DNA of 64,000 bases from UBA966 sp046350355 (GTDB lineage Bacteria > Planctomycetota > Phycisphaerae > Phycisphaerales > SM1A02): contig JAXMAN010000001.1 of the NCBI GenBank assembly GCA_046350355.1, forward strand, positions 1,240,001 through 1,304,000, given 5' to 3'. The position numbers and the translations under genes are program-made. Of the stretch, positions 9,228 to 18,175 are shown in pieces. Under the pieces are notes generated by a model, which saw only the letters and a program-made list of their open reading frames with translations, was not told where the DNA came from and did no database searches. The first letter of the stretch is position 1. Every line of letters begins with the position of its first letter.

Positions 9228-9300
9228 CGCTGCGAAGTATCGCCGGGGACAGGGGATTCCGCGCGGATCGCTTCGGGGAGGGGATTCGTAGACTTTCGGG

Positions 9301-10584
9301 ATGCTTCCCGCCGTCACGATCGCCGCTGCGCTGCTTTCCCTCGCCGACCCGCCCGCCGCGCCTGCCGCCGCGCCCGCCGCCGCGCCCGCCGCGACGCCGT
9401 CCGCGCCGCCCGCGCCCGCCGCCCCCGCGAAGCCCGCCCGCCCCATCCCGCCGGACTTCCAGCCCGCCGAGGGCCCGATCCTGAGCAAGCACCGCCAGCT
9501 CACCTTCCCCGACCGCTTCCTGAAGGCCGGCGAGAGCTACTTCAGCCCCAACGACCACCAGGTCATCTTCCAGGCGATCGAGCGTCCCGCCGGCGACACC
9601 GCGCCGAGCGAGTTCTATTCGATGTACGTCGCCGAAGTGCAGATGGACTGCTCGGGCCGCCCGACCGCGCTCATCAACATCCGCCGCATCTCCCCCGAGG
9701 GCAGCGCCAACACCTGCGGCTGGTTCCACCCGACGGACCCCAACCGCGTCATCTTCGGCAGCACCATCGTCCCGCCGACCAACCGCGAGACCCCGGGCTA
9801 CCAGCGCGGCACGGGCAAGTACCGCTGGCAGTTCCCGCCGGAGATGCGCATCGTCGAGGTCAACCTGCGCCACGCCGACGGCAGCGCGGGCTCGCTCAAG
9901 ACGCTCGTGGGCGACGGCAACGGCTACGTCGCCGAAGGCAGCATCAGCCCCGACGGCCGCTGGCTCCTCTACACGCAGGTCGATCCGGTCACGCAGGGCG
10001 ACCTGTGGGTGATGGACATGCAGAGCGGCGCGAAGACGCGCCTCGTCAACGCCCCGGGCTACGACGGCGGCCCCTTCTTCACCCCCGACGGCAAGGGGAT
10101 CATCTTCCGCAGCGACCGCGCGGGCAACAGCCTGCTGCAGGTGTACGCGGCGGACCTGGTCTTCGACGGCGCGGGACGCATCACGGGCATCGCGAAGGAG
10201 CGCCCGCTCACCGCCAACGAGCAGGTGAACTGGTGCCCCTTTTACCACCCCGACGGCAAGCACTTCGTCTACGGCACGAGCGAGGTCGGCCACTCGAACT
10301 ACGAGGTCTTCATGCGCGACGCGACCGATCCCGCGCGCGCCGTGCGCATCACCAACTGGCCGGGCGCCGACGTGCTGCCGGTCTTCAGCCACAACGGCCG
10401 CACGATGCTCTGGACCGCGCAGCGCGGGCCGGAGAAGAGCAGCCAGCTCTGGTGCGCGGACTTCGACCTCGAGGCCGCGATGCGCGCGCCGGCGTTCGTC
10501 CCGCCGCCCGCGTCGGAAGGCGCGGCGATGCCGGACGCGAAGCCCGCGCCCGCCGCGCCCGCGCCCGCAGGCACCGCGCGATGA
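9301..10584 (+). CDS. TolB-like (PD40) beta-propeller protein, exported
   Basis: 427 aa. A short hydrophobic N-terminus (LPAVTIAAALLSLADPP) looks like a signal peptide. It is followed by an Ala/Pro linker made of near-perfect APAAAPAAAPAA units (residues about 18-45). The rest carries PD40/TolB blade motifs such as GSISPDGRWLLYTQVD, GGPFFTPDGKGIIFRSDRAG and CPFYHPDGKHFVYG, expected to form a six-bladed propeller that binds another protein or a cell-envelope ligand. A second Pro/Ala tail closes the protein. Its TGA overlaps the ATG of nadB, so it is translationally coupled to that gene. No catalytic residues are visible. Confidence 0.75.
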   Translation: MLPAVTIAAALLSLADPPAAPAAAPAAAPAATPSAPPAPAAPAKPARPIPPDFQPAEGPILSKHRQLTFPDRFLKAGESYFSPNDHQVIFQAIERPAGDTAPSEFYSMYVAEVQMDCSGRPTALINIRRISPEGSANTCGWFHPTDPNRVIFGSTIVPPTNRETPGYQRGTGKYRWQFPPEMRIVEVNLRHADGSAGSLKTLVGDGNGYVAEGSISPDGRWLLYTQVDPVTQGDLWVMDMQSGAKTRLVNAPGYDGGPFFTPDGKGIIFRSDRAGNSLLQVYAADLVFDGAGRITGIAKERPLTANEQVNWCPFYHPDGKHFVYGTSEVGHSNYEVFMRDATDPARAVRITNWPGADVLPVFSHNGRTMLWTAQRGPEKSSQLWCADFDLEAAMRAPAFVPPPASEGAAMPDAKPAPAAPAPAGTAR

Positions 10585-12239
10585 GCATCTACCACGACCG
10601 CCGCCTGCTGATTCCCTTCCGCAGCACGCTGCTGCCGCAGATCTTCACCGACACGCTGGTGATCGGCACCGGCGTCGCGGGCCTGCGCGCCTGCGTCGAG
10701 GCCGCGCGCCACGGCGACGTGATCCTGCTGGCGAAGGAGGCGGTCGACCTCTCCAACACGAGCTGGGCGCAGGGGGGCATCGCCGCGGTCCTCTCCGGGA
10801 CCGACACGCTGCGCAGCCACGTCGAGGACACCCTCGAGGCGGGCGCGGGCCTCTGCGAGCGCACCGCCGTCGAGGCGCTCGTCGCCGAGGGCGCGGAGGA
10901 AGTCGCGCAGCTCATGGAGTGGGGCATGCGCGTGGACCGCGCGGCCGACGGCTCGCCCGCGCTGGGACTCGAGGGCGGCCACCGCCACGCGCGCATCGTG
11001 CACACCGACGGCGACGCGACGGGCCACGAGCTCGCGCGCTGCCTCATCGAGCGCGTGCGCCAGACGCGCGGCGCGCGCATCTTCGACCGCTGCTTCGCGA
11101 TCGACCTGCTGCGCACCCCCGGGCCGCGCCCGCGCGTGCTCGGCGCGCTCACCTGGCACCCGCGCTACCGCCTGCAGATCGTCTGGGCGCGCGCGACCGT
11201 GCTCGCCACCGGCGGCGCGGGGCAGGTCTTCCGCGAGACGACCAACCCCAAGGTCGCCACCGGCGACGGGCTCGCGATGGCCTGGCGCGCGGGCGCGGAG
11301 CTGGCGGACCTGGAGTTCATGCAGTTCCACCCGACCGCGCTCTACGTCGCGGGCGCGGGACGCATGCTCATCTCCGAGGCCGTGCGCGGCGAGGGCGCGT
11401 ACCTCGTCGACCGCGCCGGCGCGCGCTTCATGGTCGGCGTGCATCCGATGGCGGAGCTCGCGCCGCGCGACATCGTCAGCAAGTCCATCGTGCGCCACCT
11501 GGCCGGCACCGGCCAGAGCCATGTCTTCCTCGACTGCCGCCACTTCCCGCCGGGACGCTTCGTGGAGCGCTTCCCCGGCCTCGCGAAGATGCTGCACGGC
11601 TTCGACATCGACCCCACGCGCGACCTCGTGCCCGTGACGCCCGCCGCGCACTACACCATCGGCGGCGTGCGCACCGACCTGCACGGGCGCACCTCGCTGC
11701 CGGGGCTCTACGCCTGCGGCGAGGCCGCCAGCAACGGCGTGCACGGCGCGAACCGCCTCGCCAGCAACAGCCTGCTCGAGGGGCTGGTCTTCGGCCGCCG
11801 CGCCGCCGCCGCGATCGCCGCGGACGCGCACCCGCCGGTGATGCCGGTGCAGATGACGAGCGAGGTGCGCACCGGCGACCACGGCGAGCTCGACCTCGCG
11901 GACATCCGCTCGAGCCTGCGCAGCGCGATGTGGCGCAACGTGGGCATCGAGCGCGCGGGCTCGCGCCTGGAGGACGTGCTGGGCATGTACCGCTTCTGGG
12001 GCCGCTACGGGATGGACGAGGTCTTCGAGACCCCCGAGGGCTGGGAGATGCAGAACCTGCTCACCGCGGGCCAGCTCATGACGCGCGCGGCGCTCGCGCG
12101 CACCGAGAGCCGCGGCACGCACCAGCGCACGGACTTCCCCGCGACGGATCCCGCGCAGGCGCACCACCTCTGCTGGCAGATCGAGCGTGCCGAGCCGGCG
12201 CCGCGCGCGCTTGGCGCGCTCGCGGAGGGGATGGCGTGA
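10581..12239 (+). CDS. nadB: L-aspartate oxidase
   Basis: 552 aa. It oxidises L-aspartate to iminoaspartate using FAD, the first step of de novo NAD synthesis in the cytoplasm. The FAD dinucleotide-binding motif TLVIGTGVAGLRACVEAA lies at residues about 25-45, with the family blocks SWAQGGIAA, HTDGDATGHEL, RATVLATGGAGQVF and HYTIGGVRTD. The flavin-end motif ACGEAASNGVHGANRLASNS is also present. A helical C-terminal domain follows. The ATG overlaps the stop of the upstream gene and the TGA overlaps the next GTG, so the three genes form one operon. nadA and nadC are not in the window. The motif set favours NadB over the related succinate dehydrogenase flavoprotein. Confidence 0.93.
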   Translation: MSIYHDRRLLIPFRSTLLPQIFTDTLVIGTGVAGLRACVEAARHGDVILLAKEAVDLSNTSWAQGGIAAVLSGTDTLRSHVEDTLEAGAGLCERTAVEALVAEGAEEVAQLMEWGMRVDRAADGSPALGLEGGHRHARIVHTDGDATGHELARCLIERVRQTRGARIFDRCFAIDLLRTPGPRPRVLGALTWHPRYRLQIVWARATVLATGGAGQVFRETTNPKVATGDGLAMAWRAGAELADLEFMQFHPTALYVAGAGRMLISEAVRGEGAYLVDRAGARFMVGVHPMAELAPRDIVSKSIVRHLAGTGQSHVFLDCRHFPPGRFVERFPGLAKMLHGFDIDPTRDLVPVTPAAHYTIGGVRTDLHGRTSLPGLYACGEAASNGVHGANRLASNSLLEGLVFGRRAAAAIAADAHPPVMPVQMTSEVRTGDHGELDLADIRSSLRSAMWRNVGIERAGSRLEDVLGMYRFWGRYGMDEVFETPEGWEMQNLLTAGQLMTRAALARTESRGTHQRTDFPATDPAQAHHLCWQIERAEPAPRALGALAEGMA

Positions 12240-12940
12240 GCGGGGCGCGCGCCGTGCGCGCGGCGTGCGCGCGCCTGGCCGCGTGCGCGTGCGTCGCGGC
12301 CTGCGCCGGCCTCGCCTCGTGCACGCCCCAGCGCGTGGAGTACCGCTACCGCCCCGCGTACATGGCGGATCCGAGCGCGCCGAAGGAAGTCATCCTCCCC
12401 GACGGCACGAAGGTGATCTTCGTCGACCAGGAGCCCGGGGGCACGACCCTCGACCGCTCGCTCGGCCGCACCGCGCCGCCCGCGGGCGCGCCCCCGGAGC
12501 CGCAGCTCGGCCCCGACGGCAAGCCGCTGCCGACGAAGGTCTTCGAGCCGCGCGAGACCGACGACGACGGCAACGTGATCCTGCGCAACCTCATGCCCGA
12601 GCATGTCGTCGCCAACGCGATGGCCTGCATGCGCAACGAGGAGTACCAGCTCATGTGGGACCAGCTCCTGGCGCCGGAGACGCGCACGGCCTACGAGCGG
12701 GCGGGGGGATACAAGGCCTTCGAGGGCTGGTGCCGCGAGAACCGGCGCGCGACGCTCGAGCTGCTCAACCGCATGCGCTTCAACGCGCTCGGCTCGGACA
12801 TCTCGATGACGCGCGTGGGTCCCAACCGCATGCGCGCGACCGTCTCGCCGCACCTGTGGAACCAGTTCCAGCTCCGCGTGATCGAGTTCGAGCAGACCCC
12901 CGACGGGATGAAGCTGCTCTCCATCCGCCCCGCGCCCTGA
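12236..12940 (+). CDS. Predicted lipoprotein of unknown function
   Basis: 234 aa from a GTG that overlaps the nadB stop (GTGA). The N-terminus is basic, then Ala/Cys-rich, and reaches a lipobox-like LASC near residue 29, so lipid attachment at that Cys is likely. A Pro-rich linker with PDGTKVIFVDQEPG and GPDGKPLPTKVFEPRE follows. A compact domain from about residue 120 contains MPEHVVANAMACMRNEEY and YKAFEGWCRENRR and resembles a small envelope-associated fold. I do not recognise the family. The coupling to nadB says little about function, because operon partners here are mixed. Confidence 0.7.
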   Translation: MSGARAVRAACARLAACACVAACAGLASCTPQRVEYRYRPAYMADPSAPKEVILPDGTKVIFVDQEPGGTTLDRSLGRTAPPAGAPPEPQLGPDGKPLPTKVFEPRETDDDGNVILRNLMPEHVVANAMACMRNEEYQLMWDQLLAPETRTAYERAGGYKAFEGWCRENRRATLELLNRMRFNALGSDISMTRVGPNRMRATVSPHLWNQFQLRVIEFEQTPDGMKLLSIRPAP

Positions 12941-12944
12941 CGCG

Positions 12945-12997
12945 AAAAAAGAAAGCGCCGGAAAATATGCCGGGCATGCCCGGCATATTTTCCGGCG
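12945..12997 (-). terminator. Rho-independent terminator of clpC built on a 42-bp perfect palindrome
   Basis: Positions 12956-12997 form a perfect palindrome centred on GGGCATGCCC, with an AT-rich block in each arm. Read on the minus strand it is followed at once by CTTTCTTTTTT, so it is a strong intrinsic terminator for clpC, whose stop is 6 bases away. For the plus-strand lipoprotein gene it offers a hairpin but no U-tract. Confidence 0.85.
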
Positions 12998-13003
12998 TCG
13001 TGG

Positions 13004-15520
13004 TCAGGCGGCCGCCGGCTCCGGGACGCCCGTGGCGGTGAAGGTCAGGTAGTCCTTCCCCTCCTCGCGGGTGGCGTGGATCGCGGCGCCGTTGGCGAAG
13101 TCGCCGCTCAGCAGGCGCTCGGCCAGCGGATCCTCGATGTACTGCGCCAGCGCGCGGCGCAGCGGACGGGCGCCGAAGTCGGGGTTGTAGCCCTTCTCGA
13201 TCAGGAAGTCCTTCGCGCTGTCGCTCACATCCAGCGTCATCTTGCGGGCGGTCAGGCGCTCGCGCACCTTGGCCAGCTCGAGGTCGATGATGTGCGTCAG
13301 GTCGTCCTTCACCAGCGGCCGGAAGACGATCATGTCGTCCAGACGGTTGATGAACTCGGGACGGAAGAACTTCTCCGCCTCGCTGTGCAGCGACTTCTTG
13401 ATGCGCTCGTAGTCCTGCACCTCCTGGCGCTTGCTGAAGCCGAAGGTCGATCCGCCCTTGATGATGTCCGACCCGATGTTCGAGGTCATGATCACGATCG
13501 CGTTGCGGAAGTCGACGCGGCGGCCGAAGCTGTCGGTCAGGTGCCCGTCGTCCATCACCTGCAGGAGCATGTTGAAGACGTCGGGGTGGGCCTTCTCGAC
13601 CTCGTCGAAGAGCACGACGGAGTACGGACGGCGACGCACGCGCTCGGTGAGCTGGCCGCCCTCCTCGTAGCCGACGTAGCCCGGAGGCGCGCCGACCAGG
13701 CGGGAGACGTTGTGCTTCTCCATGTACTCCGACATGTCCAGGCGGATCATCGCCTCGGGGTCGCCGAACATGAACTCGGCGAGCGCCTTGGCCAGCAGCG
13801 TCTTGCCGACGCCGGTGGGGCCGAGGAAGAGGAACGAGCCCATCGGACGCTTCGGGTCCTTGAGGCCCGAGCGCGCCTTGCGGATCGCGCGGGCGACCTG
13901 CTTGACGGCCTCGTCCTGGCTGATGACGGACTTGTGCAGCTCGGCCTCGAGCTGGAGCAGGCGGGCGCTCTCCTCCTTCTCCAGGCGGGTGAGCGGGACG
14001 CCGGTCATCTTGCTGACGACCTCCGCGATGATGTTCTCGTCGACGACGGCGTCGACCTCGTTCATGCGGTCGCGCCAGCTCTGCTGGACGCGCTCCTTCT
14101 CCTTGCGGAGCTTCTCGGCCTGGTCGCGCAGCTCGGCGGCCTTCTCGTAGTCGGCGTTCTTGACCGCCTCGTCCTTCTCGATGGCCAGGCGCTCGATCTT
14201 GGCCTCGAGGTCGGCCAGGTCGGGCGGCTTGGTCATCGAGCGCAGGCGCAGGCGCGCGCCGGCCTCGTCGATGACGTCGATGGACTTGTCCGGCTGGACG
14301 CGCCCGGTGATGTACCGGCCCGAGAGGTCGACCGCCGCGCGCAGCGCCGCGTCGGTGATGCGCACCTTGTGGTGCTTCTCGTACTTCTCGCGCAGTCCCT
14401 GCAGGATCAGGAAGGTCTGGTCCGCGTTGGGCGGCTCGACCGCGATCGACTGGAAGCGGCGCTCGAGCGCGGCGTCCTTCTCGATGTACTTGCGGTACTC
14501 GTCGAAGGTCGTCGCGCCGACGCACTGGATCTCGCCGCGCGCGAGCGCGGGCTTGAGCACGTTGCTCGCGTCGATGGCGCCCTCGGCGCCGCCGGCCCCC
14601 ACCAGCGTGTGCAGCTCGTCGATGAAGAGGATGATGTTCTTGGCGCGGCGCACCTCGTTCATCACCGCCTTGATGCGCTCCTCGAACTGGCCGCGGTACT
14701 TCGTGCCGGCGACCATGCTGGCCAGGTCGAGCACGACCAGGCGCTTCTCGAAGAGCAGGTCGGGGACCTCCTGCGCGACGATCTTCTGCGCGAGGCCCTC
14801 GACGATGGCGGTCTTGCCGACGCCCGCCTCGCCCAGCAGGACGGGGTTGTTCTTGGTGCGGCGGCTGAGGATCTGGATGAGGCGCTCGATCTCCTGCTCG
14901 CGGCCGATGACCGGGTCCAGCTCGCCGTTCTTGGCGAGCTCGGTCAGGTCGCGGCCGAAGCTGTCCAGCGCCGGGGTCTTGCTCTTGCCGCGGCGCGCGG
15001 TCGCCGGGCCCTCGACGGGGCCGGGATCCTGCGGCTGCGGGGCCTCGGGCTGCGCCTGCGGCTCGTCGCGCTCCTGGTCGGCGCCGGCGCCGAGCAGGTT
15101 CAGGACCTCCTCGCGCACCTCCTCGAGCTTCAGGCCCAGGTTCATCAGCACCTGCGCGGCGACGCCGTCGTGCTCGCGCAGCAGGCCCAGCAGCAGATGC
15201 TCGGTGCCGACGTAGTTGTGGTTGAGGTTGCGAGCCTCCTCGATGGCGTACTCGATGACCTTCTTCGCGCGCGGGGTCTGCGGAAGCTTGCCCATCGTGA
15301 CCATCTCGGGGCCGCTCTTGACGAGCTTCTCCACCTCGAGGCGGACCTTGCGCAGGTCGATGTCGAGGTTCTTCAGCACGTTGGCGCCGACGCCCGACCC
15401 TTCCTTCACCAGCCCGAGCAGGATGTGCTCGGTGCCGATGTATTCGTGGTTGAAGCGCTGCGCCTCCTGGTTGGCCAGGGCCATCACTTTGCGGGCGCGG
15501 TCGGTGAGTCGCTCAAACAC
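13004..15520 (-). CDS. clpC: ClpC-type AAA+ unfoldase
   Basis: 838 aa. This is the ATP-dependent unfoldase that feeds proteins into the ClpP peptidase, or acts as a disaggregase. The N-terminus carries two Clp-N repeats (HEYIGTEHILLGL, HNYVGTEHLLLGL). A Pro/Gln-rich linker near 150-175 follows. The first AAA+ domain has Walker A GEAGVGKTA and Walker B IILFIDELH. A UVR-like coiled middle domain (KNADYEKAAELRDQAEKL) marks it as ClpC rather than ClpB. The second AAA+ domain has GPTGVGKT and VVLFDEVEKAH, and the Clp D2-small domain closes with PDFGARPLRRALAQYIEDPL. The GTG start is fixed by AAAGGAGG six bases upstream. No mcsA/mcsB or ctsR neighbours and no CIRCE box are seen. Confidence 0.95.
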   Translation of the reverse strand: MFERLTDRARKVMALANQEAQRFNHEYIGTEHILLGLVKEGSGVGANVLKNLDIDLRKVRLEVEKLVKSGPEMVTMGKLPQTPRAKKVIEYAIEEARNLNHNYVGTEHLLLGLLREHDGVAAQVLMNLGLKLEEVREEVLNLLGAGADQERDEPQAQPEAPQPQDPGPVEGPATARRGKSKTPALDSFGRDLTELAKNGELDPVIGREQEIERLIQILSRRTKNNPVLLGEAGVGKTAIVEGLAQKIVAQEVPDLLFEKRLVVLDLASMVAGTKYRGQFEERIKAVMNEVRRAKNIILFIDELHTLVGAGGAEGAIDASNVLKPALARGEIQCVGATTFDEYRKYIEKDAALERRFQSIAVEPPNADQTFLILQGLREKYEKHHKVRITDAALRAAVDLSGRYITGRVQPDKSIDVIDEAGARLRLRSMTKPPDLADLEAKIERLAIEKDEAVKNADYEKAAELRDQAEKLRKEKERVQQSWRDRMNEVDAVVDENIIAEVVSKMTGVPLTRLEKEESARLLQLEAELHKSVISQDEAVKQVARAIRKARSGLKDPKRPMGSFLFLGPTGVGKTLLAKALAEFMFGDPEAMIRLDMSEYMEKHNVSRLVGAPPGYVGYEEGGQLTERVRRRPYSVVLFDEVEKAHPDVFNMLLQVMDDGHLTDSFGRRVDFRNAIVIMTSNIGSDIIKGGSTFGFSKRQEVQDYERIKKSLHSEAEKFFRPEFINRLDDMIVFRPLVKDDLTHIIDLELAKVRERLTARKMTLDVSDSAKDFLIEKGYNPDFGARPLRRALAQYIEDPLAERLLSGDFANGAAIHATREEGKDYLTFTATGVPEPAAA

Positions 15521-15525
15521 AGGTG

Positions 15526-15533
15526 CCTCCTTT
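15526..15533 (-). promoter_or_regulatory. Ribosome binding site deciding the GTG start of clpC
   Basis: AAAGGAGG on the minus strand, placed at standard distance before GTG TTT GAG. It is the strongest Shine-Dalgarno in the region and supports the non-ATG start. Confidence 0.8.
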
Positions 15534-15785
15534 GGGCCGTTCCTCCGACAGGAGGATTGGCCGATCGAACCCTACGAACCGATGTCCGGAAATGCAAGGT
15601 TACAAACGCGACATTCCGGCGACTTGAACGGAGCAAACGGCGGGCCAGTCGGTGCGCATCGGTTTCCAGTGACGAAATCGGTGGGATCCGTCGCCCGCTT
15701 GATTCCGAAGGGTGGCGTGGGGCGCGATTTGTGCGCTCTGGTGCGCCTGCGAAGCCCCCTTCATCTCCTACTACGCTGCTCGGGA

Positions 15786-17255
15786 ATGCCGTGTGAATCT
15801 CGGACATCTTCGAGGGCCGCCACCGTCGTGCGCGGGCAGGGCGCTGCCATTTTGGCGTGCCTGGCGCTGGCCGCGCCCGGGGCCGTGGGCGCAGTTTTTG
15901 CCGATCCGCCGGCGGGCGCTCCCGCGAGCGCGCCGCCCGCGAGCGCGCCGCCCGCCGCCGCGCCCGACGCCTGGCCGCGCACGCTCGCGAAGCCGATCGA
16001 GATCCGCGCGCGCCTCGCCACCGGCGGCAGCTTCGCGGGCACGCTCGAGAGCTGGGACCTGCAGACGCTCACCGGTTCCTTCGGCACGCGGAGCTGGAGC
16101 GAGCTGGCCACCGCCGACCTGCGCCGCGTCTTCACGCAGGTGATGGACCGCCGCAGCGCGACGCAGACGCTCGCGCTCGCGGAGCTGCTCGCCTCGGCCA
16201 CCGACGGCGCGCGCGCCAGCGAGGAGCTCTTCCGCTCCGCCGCGCAGCTCGGCGCGACGCCCGAGCAGATCGACGCCGCGCGCACCCGCGCCCGCGGAGC
16301 CCTCGCCGCGCGCGCCGAGCGCGACCGCGCCGAACGCGAGCGCCGCCTGCGCGAGAAGCAGGGGGGCGCGCCCGCCGCGCCCGCCACCCCCGACGGCGCC
16401 GCGCCCGCCGCGCCCACCCCGTGGCCCGGCATCACCGAAGCCGACCGCACCGCCGCGCGCGCCGCCGTCCGCGAGTCCGCGCGCGCCGCGCTCGAGATCG
16501 TCGCCGTCCGCGCCGATCCGCTCGAGACGCCGCACTTTCTCCTCGCGGGCGACCTGCCCGCCGCCGAGCTGCGTCAGTGGGGCCAGCACCTGGAGTGCGC
16601 CTACGAGCGCGCGACCGCCGCGCTGGGCATCCAGCCCAACGCGGAGATCCTCGTCGGCCCCGTGCTCGTCCTCGCCTTCGAGAAGGAGGACTCCTTCAAG
16701 CTGGTCGAGGCGGGCAGCTTCAAGTCCAAGCCCGTCGCCGGCGCGCGCAGCGCCTTCCACGCCGAGGGCCCGCGCACGAGCATCGTCGCCTGGCGCGGCA
16801 ACGACCCGCAGCAGCTCGCGGCGACGCTGCTCATGGACGCCGCGCGCGCGGTCCTCCACCGCCACCTCAGCGCCGCGCCGCTGCCCGAGTGGGCCGAGAC
16901 CGGCTTCGCCTGGTGGTGCGCGCACGCGTGCATGCCGCAGGGCAGCGCGGTGAACACGCGCCGCGCGCAGGGGCTCGCCTTCCTGCGCCAGGGGGGCGAT
17001 CCCGCGCGCGTGATGGCCTCGACCGCCGCCGCGGCGACCTGGCCCGGCGCCGCGGGCGAGCCCGTGGGCTACCTGCTCGTGGACCTGATGATCGCGGAGC
17101 ATCCCGAGCGCTTCGCCGCGTGGGTGCGCGCGGTGAAGGGGGGCAAGCCGTGGACGCAGGCGCTCGCGGAGGACTTCGGCGTCGCGCCCGCCGCGCTCGC
17201 CCAGGGCGCGTCCACGTGGTACCGCACCAACGACGGCGCACCGCGCCACCGCTAG
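15786..17255 (+). CDS. Exported peptidase-MA-like protein, probably without metal site
   Basis: 489 aa from ATG 15786; a GTG at 15828 is an alternative, and neither has a good Shine-Dalgarno. A hydrophobic stretch (AAILACLALAAPGAVGAVFA) suggests export. It is followed by Ala/Pro repeats, an N-terminal domain (about 60-150), a charged helix rich in RAERDRAERERRLREK, and a second Pro linker. The last 250 residues resemble the gluzincin-like 'peptidase MA' families of planctomycetes: the order is helix, loop, then PLPEWAETGFAWW, as in the usual 'LPxWxxEGxA' block. The HExxH expected just before it is absent (LLMDAARAVLHRHL), so catalysis is doubtful. The family assignment is an inference from pattern only. 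Confidence 0.6.
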   Translation: MPCESRTSSRAATVVRGQGAAILACLALAAPGAVGAVFADPPAGAPASAPPASAPPAAAPDAWPRTLAKPIEIRARLATGGSFAGTLESWDLQTLTGSFGTRSWSELATADLRRVFTQVMDRRSATQTLALAELLASATDGARASEELFRSAAQLGATPEQIDAARTRARGALAARAERDRAERERRLREKQGGAPAAPATPDGAAPAAPTPWPGITEADRTAARAAVRESARAALEIVAVRADPLETPHFLLAGDLPAAELRQWGQHLECAYERATAALGIQPNAEILVGPVLVLAFEKEDSFKLVEAGSFKSKPVAGARSAFHAEGPRTSIVAWRGNDPQQLAATLLMDAARAVLHRHLSAAPLPEWAETGFAWWCAHACMPQGSAVNTRRAQGLAFLRQGGDPARVMASTAAAATWPGAAGEPVGYLLVDLMIAEHPERFAAWVRAVKGGKPWTQALAEDFGVAPAALAQGASTWYRTNDGAPRHR

Positions 17256-17270
17256 CATCCGGCGCTCCCC

Positions 17271-18158
17271 ATGGCCGCCACGAAGACCCCGAAGCCGCCC
17301 GCGCGCGCCGCGCGCCACTCGCACGCCTCGCGCCGCGGACGCGCCCCGCGCGGCGGCTGGCGCACCGCCGCCACCAGCGATCCGCTGGACCTCTACGAGC
17401 GCTCCGTCCAGGAGCCCGAGGCCGAGATCGACTTCATCGACCGCGCCTTCAAGGAGCGCCGCGGCCGCCTGCCGCGCACGCTGCGCGAGGACTTCTGCGG
17501 CACCGCCTACGCGAGCTGCACCTTCGTGAAGCGCCGCGCCGGCAACCACGCGCTGGGCGTCGACCTCTGCCGCCGCACGCTCGAGTGGGGCCTGCAGCGC
17601 CACGGCCTCGCGCTCACGCCCGCGCAGCGCAAGCGCATGCAGTTCGTGCAGGGCGACGTGCGCGACACGGGCACCACGCCCGTCGACGTGCTCAGCGCGA
17701 TGAACTTCAGCTACTACATCTTCAAGACGCGCGCGAGCCTGCTGGAATACCTGCGCGCGGCCTTCGAGAACGTCGCTCCCGGCGGCATCATCGCGATGGA
17801 CGCGTACGGCGGCCACGAGAGCTTCTCGGTGCAGAGCGAGACGCGCGACCTCGACGGCTTCACCTACGTCTGGGACACCGAGAAGTACAACCCGATCTCG
17901 GGCGAGGTCCTCAACCACATCCACTTCCGCTTCCCCGACGGCACCGAGCTGCGCAAGGCCTTCACCTACGACTGGCGCCTGTGGACGCTCCCGGAGATCA
18001 CCGAGGCCCTCGAGGACGCGGGCTTCGTGCGCCCGGCCGTCTACTGGGAGGGGACCGCCCGCGACGGCAGCGGCAACGGCGTCTTCCGCCGCGCCAAGGT
18101 GGGCGAGGCGTGCGCCGGCTGGATCGCCTACATCGTCGCGGAGCGCCCCAAGCGCTGA
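17271..18158 (+). CDS. Class I SAM-dependent methyltransferase
   Basis: 295 aa. The basic N-terminal tail of about 35 residues (Ala/Arg/His-rich) is probably disordered. The core starts at DPLDLYERSVQEPEAEIDF. The strand-loop LREDFCGTAYASC replaces the usual glycine-rich motif I, and GVDLCRRTLEW supplies the acidic residue that normally binds the ribose of S-adenosylmethionine. Later blocks such as VDVLSAMNFSYYIFKTR and APGGIIAMDAYGG fit the Rossmann-like methyltransferase fold. The substrate is unknown. The gene lies 15 bases after the upstream gene and 17 before a polyprenyl synthase, so a quinone or lipid substrate is possible but not shown. Confidence 0.75.
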   Translation: MAATKTPKPPARAARHSHASRRGRAPRGGWRTAATSDPLDLYERSVQEPEAEIDFIDRAFKERRGRLPRTLREDFCGTAYASCTFVKRRAGNHALGVDLCRRTLEWGLQRHGLALTPAQRKRMQFVQGDVRDTGTTPVDVLSAMNFSYYIFKTRASLLEYLRAAFENVAPGGIIAMDAYGGHESFSVQSETRDLDGFTYVWDTEKYNPISGEVLNHIHFRFPDGTELRKAFTYDWRLWTLPEITEALEDAGFVRPAVYWEGTARDGSGNGVFRRAKVGEACAGWIAYIVAERPKR

Positions 18159-18175
18159 GCGCCCGCGCTCCTAGA

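Noticed and set aside
9228..9503. A longer N-terminus for the RluA-type pseudouridine synthase
   Set aside because: The extension is Ala/Gly low-complexity and antisense to the signal peptide and linker of the TolB-like gene.
15534..15785. A CIRCE or CtsR operator upstream of clpC
   Set aside because: No TTAGCACTC/GAGTGCTAA pair or heptad repeat is present in the leader. Only a short CCTCC-GGAGG hairpin is seen.
10299..15796. Long ORFs antisense to nadB and clpC (622 and 906 codons) and similar ones across the window
   Set aside because: They are Arg/Ala/His-rich low-complexity translations with no domains, lying opposite well-conserved genes. High GC gives few stops in such frames.
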